A DNA stretch of 64,000 bases from NCBI RefSeq assembly GCF_910592395.1, contig NC_088325.1:6289501-6353500 (forward strand). The letters are read 5' to 3'. Position numbers and translations under genes: made by a program. This document shows positions 11,572 through 21,705 of the stretch, piece after piece. Under the pieces are notes generated by a model. That model made no database searches. It worked only from the letters and a program-made list of their open reading frames with translations, and was not told the origin of the DNA. Source of the stretch: Lineus longissimus (Eukaryota; Nemertea; Pilidiophora; Heteronemertea; Lineidae). How positions within the stretch are numbered: position 1 is the stretch's first letter; every line of letters starts with the position of its first letter.

Positions 11572-13065
11572 ATCACATTTTCGCGATAACCCCTCAACTG
11601 CTAATCCAAAAGAAACACTCAATGTTAGGCTACCAGCATTGAGGGAGAACACATTCTTTGTACCGAAATCCCTTTATCTGTCTGCTGATGTCACAATTTC
11701 CGGTGATTCCAAAAACGGTGTGGTCAACAACCTCGGTAGAAACCTCACCTCCAAAATGGTAATTAAGTGGGGAACAGAACAAATATTTGACCTCGACGAA
11801 TACAGTCATTATTCTACATTCAAGGACTTGTGGTCAAAGCGAACTGGAACCGCCAAGCCAGTTCGTATGACCTCGTTTTCATTTCCCGCATATCGGGTGA
11901 TCAGAACGAGGCATGAATGAAACATGGCGCCTAGCTGTCAATCATTCAGTGACGTCACTACTATGGAATTTACTACGAAAATTCATGAATGAAAGATCGC
12001 ATGACTCACGTGATTCTCACATGATTCTCAATAATAACAAATTGAACTGCGCATGCACTGGGGGCGGAGCTACAAATCTGAACTCGACTTTCTCGGGCGT
12101 TGAAAGTCGAAAAGTTGAATAAATCGCTCGGCGGTTCCAGTTCGCTTTAAGAGAGGAGGAAAGAGACGACAGGGTGTTTCAAGGTATCCAGTCAGAGAAC
12201 CTCAGGAAGTTAAGATCAGGAGTTGCTGAAGCTGATGTCACTGGTGAAACTAGTGATGAAAAGACACATAAGAAAGTGTTTGATAGCAAATGCAAGATAC
12301 CACTAAATTTCGAGCTATTCCACAACCATGCTCCATTTTACAAGTTTCCGATTCAAGAGGACGTTATCATTGAAATCACACTAGCATCAAAGGAGGAGAT
12401 CATTGTCACCACAACTACAGCTAACATGAACTACAAACTTGCTAATATATGTTTTGAATACGACACAGTAACTCACAAGATGATAGCAAGTCAACTGAGT
12501 ATCAGGTACAACCCTGGCTTCTCATCTTTTACAATTGGGTAGACCATTTCAAGACAGTCAATGTTACTTCCAATAAAATGTTAATCAATGAGAACATTAA
12601 TTTTCCAAGAATGTCAATTAAAGGCATTGCTTCTATTCGTGTCTGATTATGTCGATGGATCTAGAAGTTATGAGATGTTCGAAACCCCCTAATATCACTA
12701 AAGTACAGATAAGAATAGAGGGTGTTTCTAATCAAGTGTTCCCAGAAGGAATGAGAATGATGAATCAATGGGAGGAGATCAAGAAGCATTTCATGTCTGA
12801 GGATTTGAAGAAAACTAATGACTGTTACATGACAATGGAGAAGTATTATGGTAACTCGAATCACTATGGGTTGTGGTTGGACTTGAGAACCACAGAATAC
12901 AATCGTCTACACGGTTCTGGTAAGAGACTTCAGAACACAAAGGATGGAATCAAGTTGTCTCTTACAAAGAAATCTTGTAAGGGACCATACAAAATGCACA
13001 TACTCGTGGTTTCTGATGCTCAGGTGAATATCAGTAACTATCAAATAGCATCTTTACAGCATTAG
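11572..13065 (+). pseudogene. Double-jelly-roll-like major capsid protein, broken
   Basis: Three coding pieces in one order look like the major capsid protein of Polinton/adintovirus-like elements. The first is an N-terminal part at about 11,585-11,835 (NPKETLNVRLPAL, NNLGRNL, YSTFKDLW). The second is a middle part at 12,150-12,540 (FELFHNHAPFYKF, LANICFEYDTV). The third is a C-terminal part at 12,649-13,065 (GLWLDLRTTEYNRLHGSGKR, ILVVSDAQVNIS). The 313 bp MITE at 11,836-12,148 splits the first two, and frame changes occur near 12,541 and 12,640. The beginning is lost in the junction with the minor-capsid stub. In the living virus this protein would build the icosahedral shell. The family call rests on recognised sequence pattern and gene order, not on a search. 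Confidence 0.7.
11836..12148. mobile_element. 313 bp MITE inside the capsid gene
   Basis: The ends are perfect 19 bp inverted repeats: AAAGCGAACTGGAACCGCC at 11,836 and GGCGGTTCCAGTTCGCTTT ending at 12,148. The interior has no coding capacity and differs in composition from the viral gene. Capsid coding sequence stops at the left end and restarts at the right end. A target-site duplication is not clear (flanks GGTC / AAGA), so the superfamily is open. Confidence 0.85.
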
Positions 13066-13131
13066 ATATACGCTCTTAGCAACAAAGTTGTATTAGATTC
13101 GAAGTTTACTAGTGATTTTCTAAGTAATTAA

Positions 13132-13368
13132 ATGGAAACACCAGGAAAGAAAGATATCTTCAACACACTGTATCACTGTTTACTCTTGGCAACAACAACA
13201 ATTGGTTACTCTATGTTACTAAAAAGGTTCTTGAGAATTAACATAGGTTCACCAAGTAATGCTAGCCTAAACGAGATATTTAAATATGGTGGAACTGTAG
13301 CAGTTAGTAATTTAACACTAGGGTACCTTTACAATCAAGGAATATTACCCAGAAATATAATGAAGTAA
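13132..13368 (+). CDS. Small viral membrane protein (block A)
   Basis: This intact 78-codon frame lies between the capsid gene and the next minor-capsid-like gene, with the same 5' spacing style (TAATTAA then ATG). Two hydrophobic stretches (about residues 14-30 and 53-67) suggest a small membrane protein. I do not recognise a family. Its unbroken frame amid decayed neighbours and its position in the gene row support it as real. Function unknown. Confidence 0.55.
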   Translation: METPGKKDIFNTLYHCLLLATTTIGYSMLLKRFLRINIGSPSNASLNEIFKYGGTVAVSNLTLGYLYNQGILPRNIMK

Positions 13369-13384
13369 ATATATACTTAACTAG

Positions 13385-14126
13385 ATGAAAACTGTAATCA
13401 ACATCGATTCTAGTGATTACCCAGAACATAGTTCTAGTGATTTAACAGTCAATCTTAACACTGAAATTCAGGATGCATGTAGCATCACTTTGACTTTTGC
13501 AGTAATACCTTGTACATTCTACAATATCAGTGAATCCAGGAAGAATAATAAAATAAAGATTAGGTTTTTTTTTATAGAGATTACGATACCCGATGGTCTC
13601 TATGATCTAGAAAGTTTTTCAAAAATGTTTGCAGATAAACTGAAAGAACATAGTTTAAGTAGAAGTGCTGTTAAATTTAATGTAGAAGTACCCACTGGTA
13701 AGGCCATCTTACGCTTCCTGAAGAGAAAAAAATGAGCAGTATTATCAGATTATGTTCATGGGTAAAAGTAGTGAGTTATTTGGCTTGAAATAAGTATGGC
13801 CTTTTCCTTTAGGCAATGAAGATCAGGATGAAGTTGTAAGTGAGAGTCCCATCAATTTTAGACCCATGAACTATTTTGTGTTTCACTGTTACATAATAAA
13901 TTCTACTAATGTATTCAGTAACGGTGAAACATCAGATGTGCTAGCCACGAGACCAATAAAGGAAGCTAATGTTGGAGATTTAATAGCATATTCCTTTGAC
14001 AAACCAATAGCAATACCATGTCAACCAAGATTTAATAAGCTGAATATCCGCTTAACTGATGAACAAGGTGACATTATCGATCTTAATGGTTTTGACGTAC
14101 AGTACCAATTGATTATTTATCATTAA
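13385..14126 (+). pseudogene. Minor-capsid/penton-like protein (block A), frameshifted
   Basis: The first frame, 13,385-13,735 (start MKTVINIDSSDYPEHSSSDL, then TFAVIPCTFYNIS and a TIPDGLYDLESF segment), has the pattern of penton-like minor capsid proteins in Polinton-type elements. The C-terminal part is in another frame at about 13,790-14,126 (RPMNYFVFHCYIIN, NKLNIRLTDEQGDIIDLNGF, ending QLIIYH). At least one frameshift falls between 13,700 and 13,860. It differs from the other minor-capsid-like gene at 23,199, so the virus probably had two such proteins. Role inferred from pattern and neighbours. Confidence 0.6.
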
Positions 14127-14141
14127 ATTCACTGAAATTAA

Positions 14142-14462
14142 ATGACAAGTATCGCTATGATACTTGGATCTGCAGTAATAAACGCAGTAGCATTCACAGG
14201 ATCTGGTTACCTTTTCAAAACACTAGACAAGAACGGCTACGCAGCTGAAATTAAAAGACATAATAGGGCTCAGGAAGAGTTACAGAAGGCATCAACTGAA
14301 TGGGAAGAACACAGAAATAACATAATTGACTTCGCTAACCTTGAAATGAAGAGAGAAAACCGGGCTGCTATTGATTTTAACAATACAGATGCTGCACTTA
14401 CTGTTTACAATCACCTGAACCCTGATAAATCAGTATCACTACCTATAAGCGACCACAGTTAA
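14142..14462 (+). CDS. Viral membrane/coiled-coil protein (block A)
   Basis: This is an intact 106-codon frame. Residues 2-28 form a Gly/Ala-rich hydrophobic segment (IAMILGSAVINAVAFTGSGY). It is followed by a charged helix likely to form a coiled coil (about residues 35-80, NRAQEELQKASTEWEEHRNN). This layout recurs in small proteins of Polinton-like elements of marine animals, as far as I recall. The gene starts 15 bp after the preceding stop and runs in the same direction as the capsid genes. Function unknown; a virion membrane role is a guess from context. Confidence 0.6.
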   Translation: MTSIAMILGSAVINAVAFTGSGYLFKTLDKNGYAAEIKRHNRAQEELQKASTEWEEHRNNIIDFANLEMKRENRAAIDFNNTDAALTVYNHLNPDKSVSLPISDHS

Positions 14463-14463
14463 A

Positions 14464-14532
14464 TGACTACTACTGTTGTAGATGTCGAAGTAGTGACCGA
14501 TGGTCCCAAAGCATTTTGCTCATTTATTTAAG
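14464..14532 (+). pseudogene. Possible start of a further viral gene, truncated
   Basis: An ATG directly after the preceding stop opens 22 codons (MTTTVVDVEVVTDGPKAF) before TAA. The tight spacing matches the other genes of the block. Homology to anything else is not visible, and the block A viral sequence seems to end here. Weak call. Confidence 0.3.
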
Positions 14533-16489
14533 TTAAAAGATGCTGTTTTGAAGGTATTTATTTTTCCCTACTTATAAAAACTTGTGAGGTTGTTTGGTAT
14601 TAGACTTTAGGTTCTGTAGGGTCGGGGTTCGGCGTGGCGAGTGTTAATTCCCCTGCGTTGATTCCTTCCGGGTCTTTGAGCAGAACCTTGCTCGTATTAA
14701 GGTTGAGATATGCCGTCAAAATAACTTAATACCCCTCGCCGACGCTACTTAAAGTCGCTCTCTCGCCAGAACTGGTTCTGGGCCGTTTATACTGAACGGG
14801 AGGTGTGGTCAGTATCTAGTCAAATGTGTACACGGCCAATAAGGTCATTGGTCATAGGATTGGTTTCCACTACACCATGATGAGTAGGAAGTTCCTTTAA
14901 GCAACTAATAGGCGTCATTAAGAGTTAATAAGCGGCAACATATAGTGAGGCCTGGTTGGGCAGCTGACTGTAAGCTAATGGACTGTTTCCTCCGTATCCA
15001 AGTATTAAAATTCTTCCTTCCAACCGATTAGCTTTTATAAGGATTATAGACTTTTTTGGGTATCTTTATCCGCTTGATTTATCAATGTCTGAAGTTCACT
15101 GCTTCTTTGGTACGTGCGAGGGGCTAAAAGGATGTTTTGTGTGACAGATCGCTCCGGTCCTTCCCCGCTTGGCTGGACCAAGTGGGCAGTTTCTCGGAAA
15201 AATGCCCAATTTGGCAGGGTTTTGGTCAACAAGCTTGGTTTTGTAACTCTGTTTGTTGGGAGTTGGATTAGTTGTCAGGGCCAAAATGGTATATAAACCC
15301 AGCGAATCTGGATAAAAGATAGACTCGAATTGGGAGCGAAGTAAGCTTAGACTGAGCAGACACCAACTAGTATTTCAAATTTCGGACTCCGACTGAAATT
15401 CCAACTCACAACAAACAAGGTAGGTGTTCAACCATTCCTTTCGAATTTATTAAATGGTTTAAAGACATCTTTCGATTTCTCTTCTTTGAGTTGCTTGTGA
15501 ATCCTTGGGTTGAATTTCTGACTGCTGCCTTGAGTATCTCCACGGCTCAAGGTAGGCAAGATCACGGCCTCCCTCAAAGACAATTTACCGCCTGTTATGG
15601 GTCGAACTCTAGGGGATAAGAACACTACCAACCTAGCGATGCAATGAAGAAATACGAGTACCTACGGATTATCCTAGGTATGAGTGATTTAGGCTTAGGG
15701 ATCTACTACTTTACTAGATACAGAAAGAAGAAAGAGTTTTTTTAAACCCGAATGGATGCTGCAGCCTTATTATCATCAATTTTGATCCATTTTTCACTTT
15801 GAGTTCTTAGTAAAAAGATAATGCAATCTACGATTTCTACGACCATTGTTGAAAAAAAGGCCAAAACCTATCAATTAGGGAAAAACACAAGTGTTTTTTT
15901 CCCAATTAAAGTAGCCTTATTTCCAATACAAAACCGAAATAACCTAGCATGAATTATCCTTTTACTTTACATACTTTACTAGAAAGTGTAAAGTCTTCAT
16001 GGTCTGGTACAGTGGTATTTAATAACAAAATTAATGCTAAATAAATAGAAATGGTAGTTATTTTACCGCATGACGTTTCACCAGAGTCTTGGCGTAGGAG
16101 TAACAGTTGGTCTCACGGACCGGATTTTATTCAACTCCCAAAAAGTGGTTAGCCCACCTAAAAAAAGTGGTTAGGTATTACCCATTAACAATAAAACATA
16201 AGGATATGTTTACATATGACTTTTTAACTACGATGTTTATGTTACCCCTAATAGTTTTTTCACTCTAAAATAATTTAACATAACTTCTGGGTTGATAAGT
16301 TTGAAAAATAGTAAGGACTGTTGAAGACTGATCAATAACCCACTATCGTTTTATCAGAATCAATTTAACCTGGCTGTATGGTTTGCAACAACTGGTTCTG
16401 GGATTTCAATTAATGACCATTTAAACCACAGTAATCCAATGATAAAATCATTTTACAGATTTCACGCTTATTATTAAATTTGTAAAATC
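14533..16489. other. Spacer between the two viral blocks
   Basis: No viral gene was recognised. A hairpin with ~20 bp imperfect arms (GGCGTGGCGAGTGTTAAT against ATTAAG-TATTTTGAC side, about 14,632-14,755) and a TATA-like GGTATATAAACCC at 15,287 are present. A 33-codon frame at 15,644-15,745 (MKKYEYLRIILGMSDLGLGI start, basic tail) could encode a tiny membrane peptide but lacks support. Overlapping open frames on both strands at 15.0-15.6 kb look accidental. Solo LTR origin for the TATA region is possible but not shown. Confidence 0.4.
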
Positions 16490-16641
16490 ATGAAAATGTT
16501 GCAAATTCCTTTACCAGGTGAAACACTTTCCAATGAAGGTAACAATAACATAAATCGTTATAAACTAGGACAGTTATTGAGTGAGTTTAAGCTAAATGAT
16601 GAATATGATTTCTCAGTGTTTGAAAGTAATGAGGGGTGGAC
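16490..16641 (+). pseudogene. Viral gene 1 (block B), 5' part
   Basis: The ATG at 16,490 opens about 50 codons (IPLPGE, NEGNNNINRYKLGQLLSEFK, YDFSVFESNEGW) matching gene 1 of block A. They keep a few N-terminal codons that block A has lost. Homology ends abruptly at GGGGTGGACT (about 16,641) where foreign DNA begins. The gene resumes at 20,843, some 30 codons further along, so the insertion was accompanied by a small deletion or by later erosion. Confidence 0.75.
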
Positions 16642-18119
16642 TTCCTGAAGTATACCGGATTACGACCCGACGATAACTGATCTAGACGCAAGGGCCCAAC
16701 GCGCCGCGTAGCGGCAAAAAAGCGAAGCTGGCGAAACATTTATAACGGGTCACCGTCACTTATTATTGGACTTATAGCGCATTTACGGGGTTGCAACTAT
16801 TTTGCTTTATAGTGTCACCAGGAAAGAAAAGCATGCGACCTAACGCCGATCTATTTGTATAAAGTGATAATTGGAAGGTATATAGTAGGAAATATCAATA
16901 AAATAATCATTCCATGTCGTCTTTTGAGGGCATTTTTGATTGTAAAAAATATATGTGTACGTCACCGTAGTCTCTGCAATGATAATTTTATCAGAGCAGT
17001 CTCGCGCAAGTAGAAGTTCTTTACCTACTAGTTCTTCACTTATTAGTCTCAACGTCTGGCGCAAAGCCAGACGTTTTCCATTACGATTTCACTACGATGT
17101 TTGACAATAAGGAGCAGTGCGCGAGATATGCTAATGAGCAGACTTCCCTCGCTTGAGTTTCTGAAGAATGTTCCATATCGCGCTATGCTCATCACTGCTG
17201 ATTATGACAGGCGTGCAGCGGTAGGTATCTGCTCCCCAACTTCCACCCTAATACGGTACAATAAGTTACCATTTGATGAGAATGGGACAATGCCCTCACT
17301 GTGTATGGAGTCATAGGGATAAGAAGACATTATTCATTAGTGTTGGTACAAGTGATTTTGCCAAAAAAGCATGCGCATTCAAAAAACAAAATATGCAAGG
17401 TATCACGTACATGTAACATGACCATGACGACGTGCAGAAAGTGCACTGGCCAGTGCATACCCTATGGCTATGTATAGTAAACATGGTAAACATGAACAAC
17501 ATCATTATTCATCGGCAGTTCATTTTACTCCGAGCTTTTCCTGAAACATATTGCCATGATGATTAGGCCTACCATGTACCATGACCAATAACGGCACTAG
17601 ATCATGTAGATGTCAACAAGTTCACATGAACCGTATAATCCCGCATAATCCCGCATGGCGCATGTGGGGCATGCGTCTAAACCAAAGCCCCAAAATCACT
17701 TGTTTTGGTCTATTTCACTTGTGTTTCCCCCGTCTCCCAGTCCATAATACATTTACAGTTTACAATCCCCGATCATGGCCCAACAAAAGGTCATCGGTTG
17801 ACTAAAGCCAAGGAACACAACTGTTCAATGGATTTATAGTTGAATGCGATCAAACTACATCTTTTCAATCGTGGATTGTAAATTTAACCCCATGGGCCTA
17901 GGGAAGGCCCTATAACAATACTTTCGACACAGTTATTATCTCCGCTGCCTCCACCATGTTACACACAGTGCTCACTGCTGATTCTAAAATGCGCCACCTA
18001 GTCAATTGCACTATCGTCATCACCTCATCATACTTCATTGACATTACAGGCACACATTGACATAGACCACTGTTGCAATCAACGACACAGTCGCTATCCA
18101 AGTAGCATTATAGAGGTAA

Positions 18120-18235
18120 TTATCATTATCATACCTCATTAGCATGTGAACCAATCGCGTCGCGTCCTTTGCGATCACGGCAAAGCCTCATGGAATAATG
18201 TCTTTCAACGTTGAATAATTTTTCATATTCCATGC
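18120..18235. repeat. Repeat shared in inverse orientation with 31.19-31.27 kb
   Basis: ATTATCATACCTCATTAG and the following GTGAACCAATC-CGTCGCGTC match in reverse complement the sequence beyond the second Harbinger element (GTGATTGGCTCACATACTAA, AATGAGGTATGATAAT). A family of transposon ends is likely, but its borders are not defined here. Confidence 0.5.
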
Positions 18236-18925
18236 CTACAACTTCAATTTCTTCATAATCCATGGCTAGAAGTTCAATACTAATATAATATCCAAGATAA
18301 AGTTACAAGAAGTAGTCAATAGGGGGTCTCTCACCTCTCACTGTATGTCCACACTATTCACGCTTGTACGAGGAATACATTCAATGCTGAATCTAACAAC
18401 ACCCAGTGCCCTTACTCTGTATATTAGTCACTGGAAGATGGCCCATTTCACTCCTTGCTTCTACTTCACCTATAGTCTCATTGCAAACGCCTCAGTTCTA
18501 TGATATCACATTCACTTTCAGCTGTCATGCAACGCAACAACTGTGCTATCTGCCATCGCACATCAACGAAGAAGTGCAGCCGCCCACATTCCACCTCACG
18601 TCTGTCCGACCAGCTGCAATCCTCGAGGACGCCCCACTGTACCACGATTTCACTACAATGTTTGACAAGAAGGAGCAGTGCGCGAGATAGGCTAATGAGC
18701 AGACTTCCCTCGCTTGAGTTTCGGAAGAATGTTCCATATCGCGCTAAGCTGACCACTGCTGACCATGACAGGCGTGCATTGGACTGGTACAGGTTGGAAC
18801 TGAACATTGAATATGCTGGTGGTGACGCTTTCTGATGAGAAGTTGGTCGTGACTGATGCAGTATCCTTGGACTTGTCCACAGCATCGTTCAATCATTGCT
18901 CTCTGAGCTGCCTCGATTCTGTACC

Positions 18926-19376
18926 CAAATACTAAGACCAAATGCCTGTTGACTGTGCTTTAAGAGAGACTGGCGCCATGCCTAGAGATATGACTGACCC
19001 CTATTGGCAAATTTGTATGACTTTATCTTGCCTACCTAGCTGCTGCCTATAGTCTCCCTTTAACTGCGGAACACTTCAAAGTCGATAAAATGCCATGTTC
19101 CACCTTTTAATGTGTTCAGACCGCCATTTTCAAAATAATCAAGTCAGGACACTGCCTTCTAGTCTCATAATAAATTTTGCTTTCCTCAATATATAATAAC
19201 ATTTCTTCTTCTTCAATGCTTTCATCATTCCAAACTTCTCCTCCTCTGACTTTTACAGGGGTACAGTCATGGCAATCAAAACCCAAATACTGAGACCAAA
19301 TGCCTGTTGACTGTGCTTTAAGAGAGACTGGCGCCATGCCTAGTCTCTCTTAAAGCACAGTCAACAGACACCAACC
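18926..19376. repeat. Direct and inverted short repeat cluster
   Basis: A ~60 bp segment (CCAAATGCCTGTTGACTGTG, then CTTTAAGAGAGACTGGCGCC) occurs at about 18,936-18,990 and again at about 19,290-19,345. It is at once followed by its reverse complement (CTCTCTTAAAGCACAGTCAA, 19,343-19,368), giving a strong hairpin. These look like ends of a small DNA transposon that is nested or truncated. Confidence 0.65.
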
Positions 19377-19447
19377 CCCTCAGACTCAGAAACCACAAAC
19401 GCCCAACCCTTCCTGCTACCCTAATACTTCTGGGTTATTACATCAAT

Positions 19448-20815
19448 GGCTGGTATTTATAAAAACCAAGCATATGCTTATCATTGGATTTTCAAGTATT
19501 AAGTACGCTGCATATTCATAAAACCTAAGGTAATGCTTGTACTTGTAACATTATGCTTCAAGTGTAAGTGTCTGCTTTTTAGGTATCTTGCCAAAAATTA
19601 AAGTCTAAGCTTCTGCTTCATTCCATATTTATAAACACGAGTATTAAGCATATGCTTATAAGGATATCCTTAGATTTTTCAAGGTAGCTTCAGACCAGGC
19701 TTGAACTTCGAAGTAGGAAGACGTGTTTGACATGGCAGCTTTTCTTGCACTTGCGGGGCGACATCCGAAGGAGTACACCCCATGAAAATCATGTAGCCCA
19801 GCATTTTATCGACGATTTTATCGATTTGATGAGCAAAATGTTGAATGGTTAGCTGATCATTTTTTAGAAGATAGTGGAGAAACTCGTGGCGGGGCACTGA
19901 TAGTAAAGACACAAATGGAGACTTTCCTTCGATATATATCGGACCCAGGGTTTCAGATGGGTGTTGCTGAGGATGTTGGAATTTTCCAACGCACCGTGTC
20001 AAGAACATTCCACGCAGTACTCGACAAGATTGTTGAAAATGCAGGACTGTGGATACATTTCCCTAGTACGGTGCATGAGATGCAGTCAGCAATGGACAAC
20101 TGGCAAACGACCTACGAGATGCCTTGTGCGATAGGTGCTGTCGACTGTACCCACGTCCGAGTTCTGAAGCCACAAGGGAGGCATGCACATGGCGACGAAT
20201 ACGTAGGCCAGAGTGGAAAGGCTATATTAAACGTTCAGGGAATTTGTGATGCAAAGGAAACGTTCACAAGTGTTGTAGCCGAGTGGCCTGGGTCTGTACA
20301 CGACAATAGAATATGGAGAAATTCGGTATTTTGTCCTCGTTTGTCCACTATGAGGACGGATGCATCACTGCTAGGGGATAGTGGATACGGCATTGCCCCC
20401 TGGCTCCTTCCACCTTATGGGAATCCTCAGCAACTGGAAGAGGTAACGTTCAATAGGATTCTAACAATCGGTGTACAAACCAGAAGGTTTACATGCACTA
20501 AGGACAGGCATGACTATCCGTGACCTCAATAACAAAGGATTTCCCAATTCCCAGGGCAGCAATGATTGCCATAATCCCGAAACCGACCAGCCTTACACCA
20601 CAAATACCACATGGGAAATCTGATTTCACCCTGTTATGCAGTATGAGCAATTAAGCATCAGCTTAAAACTTACAAGCCAAGCATCATCCACAAATGCTTG
20701 TTTTATAAATATGAAATCAAGTATAATGCTATGCTTATACTTAATTCTTTAAGTATTAAGTACATGCTTAAAGAACATGGTTATAAGCATATGCTTGTTT
20801 TTATGAATACCAACC
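19448..20815 (+). mobile_element. PIF/Harbinger transposon, complete ends
   Basis: The element is 1,368 bp long. Its left end GGCTGGTATTTATAAAAACC and right end (TTTTTATGAATACCAACC) are ~33 bp imperfect inverted repeats continuing through AAGCATATGCTTAT. The 3 bp AAT is present on both sides (19,445-19,447 and 20,816-20,818), the target-site length of this superfamily. Further copies of the AAGCATATGCTT/AAGTATTAAGTA words fill the subterminal zones, perhaps transposase binding sites. It carries one damaged transposase and no second (Myb-like) gene. It inserted next to or within the foreign DNA that splits viral gene 1. Confidence 0.9.
19732..20523 (+). pseudogene. Harbinger DDE transposase, inactivated
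   Basis: The frame can be followed from an ATG at 19,732 through one in-frame TGA (codon 18) into the 202-codon open frame beginning 19,915. In that open frame the first catalytic Asp is in AIGAVDCTHVRV (D77). The second is in EWPGSVHDNRIWRNS (D130), followed by LLGDSGYG. After TFNR (residue 181) the region that should hold the third catalytic Glu is missing and the frame jumps to GVQTRRFTC and a short degenerate tail. Family members are usually 350-400 residues, so it lacks a catalytic residue and cannot be active. It normally cuts and pastes the element at 3 bp target sites. Confidence 0.9.
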
Positions 20816-20842
20816 AATAAGTCAAAAATTAATTTCTTTCTG

Positions 20843-21661
20843 ATGCAAGTACATGAGAACAGAATGCCACCAATGTTTAAATCTGATTGGGATGCTGGTA
20901 TGTCTAATTTTAATTATCCAGATATTTTCATCAAGGATCATGTCAGGAGACATAAAAATGTATTTGATGTGATAGAACAGAAACCATGTCGAACATACCA
21001 ACAGTTTATGACTCTTAAGTCATCAGGTTTTTCAATTCCAGGGATAGAGAGATTGAATGACTCTATCAGGACATATGTTTACTGTCTTTCGGGATCACAG
21101 GGAGAAACTAGAACACCGATAGTTGGAATACCCAGGACAGAATTAGATGCTCAGATGGAGTTTAAAAAGCTGCTAAAGGATTCGAGAAATAAACATGTGG
21201 ATATTCCGACCTCAACTCTAAGGTATCAGAATGCTCTTACCAACACACATACAATACTAGACTTTGTACTAGGACCTGGCCTGTACATCATAGGGTCAAA
21301 CATGGTTCTAAATGTAGGTAAGATAGATAACTACAATAACAACATCTTGATAGCTCCAAGTAATGCTAAAACTGGTATCAACGATATCAATAAAAAGAAG
21401 ATAGTAGCATCACCACTAATGGAAGGAGATAGTGTTCAGAAAATAAAGGTTAAGACAAATGTTGAGAAAGTTAAGGATCCTCCTGTTACTACCACTGTAT
21501 GAGCTAACAGACAGAATGATATCAGTACTAGTACTGATGTTCCTATTAAGGATATTGTTACTGCTTTCAGTATTAAAAATGACAATGAAACACATAATAC
21601 AATTAAGTTCATACTGTATGCTGTCTCCGGGACATTTATTGTTTTTATGATTATGTCATAA
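20843..21661 (+). pseudogene. Viral gene 1 (block B), 3' part
   Basis: From 20,843 the sequence matches gene 1 of block A from about its residue 78 on (RMPPMF, GIERLNDSIRTYVYCLSGSQ, LDFVLGPGLYIIGSNMVLNV). An in-frame TGA at 21,500 is followed by the same-frame remainder (ANRQND, then a hydrophobic tail TFIVFMIMS) to TAA at 21,659. The CTCTCAGGA repeats found in block A at this place are absent. Together with 16,490-16,641 it represents one interrupted gene. Confidence 0.8.
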
Positions 21662-21705
21662 CAATTTATGAGATTTCTGATCAGATAATTTCAGAAATAA
21701 TATAT

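Larger units (their letters stand above)
16642..19447. mobile_element. Unrecognised inserted DNA inside viral gene 1
   Basis: This 2.8 kb separates the viral 5' part from the Harbinger element. It contains a ~150 bp direct repeat (17,088-17,225 and 18,646-18,775; shared GGAGCAGTGCGCGAGATA, GACTTCCCTCGCTTGAGTTT). It also has a perfect short hairpin GTCTGGCGCAAAGCCAGAC at 17,049-17,067. No transposase or RT was recognised; open frames on both strands at 18.4-18.9 kb have no domain I know. It could be one or more non-autonomous elements. Confidence 0.45.

Noticed and set aside
15044-15296. Three overlapping open frames on both strands
   Set aside because: Mutually exclusive, about 60 codons, no domain and no homologous copy in the window.
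15644-15745. 33-codon frame with hydrophobic centre and basic tail
   Set aside because: Too short to support without homologues, though a tiny viral membrane peptide is possible.
18478-18885. 135-codon minus-strand open frame
   Set aside because: It crosses the 150 bp direct repeat, whose other copy at 17.1 kb does not keep the frame; no recognised domain.
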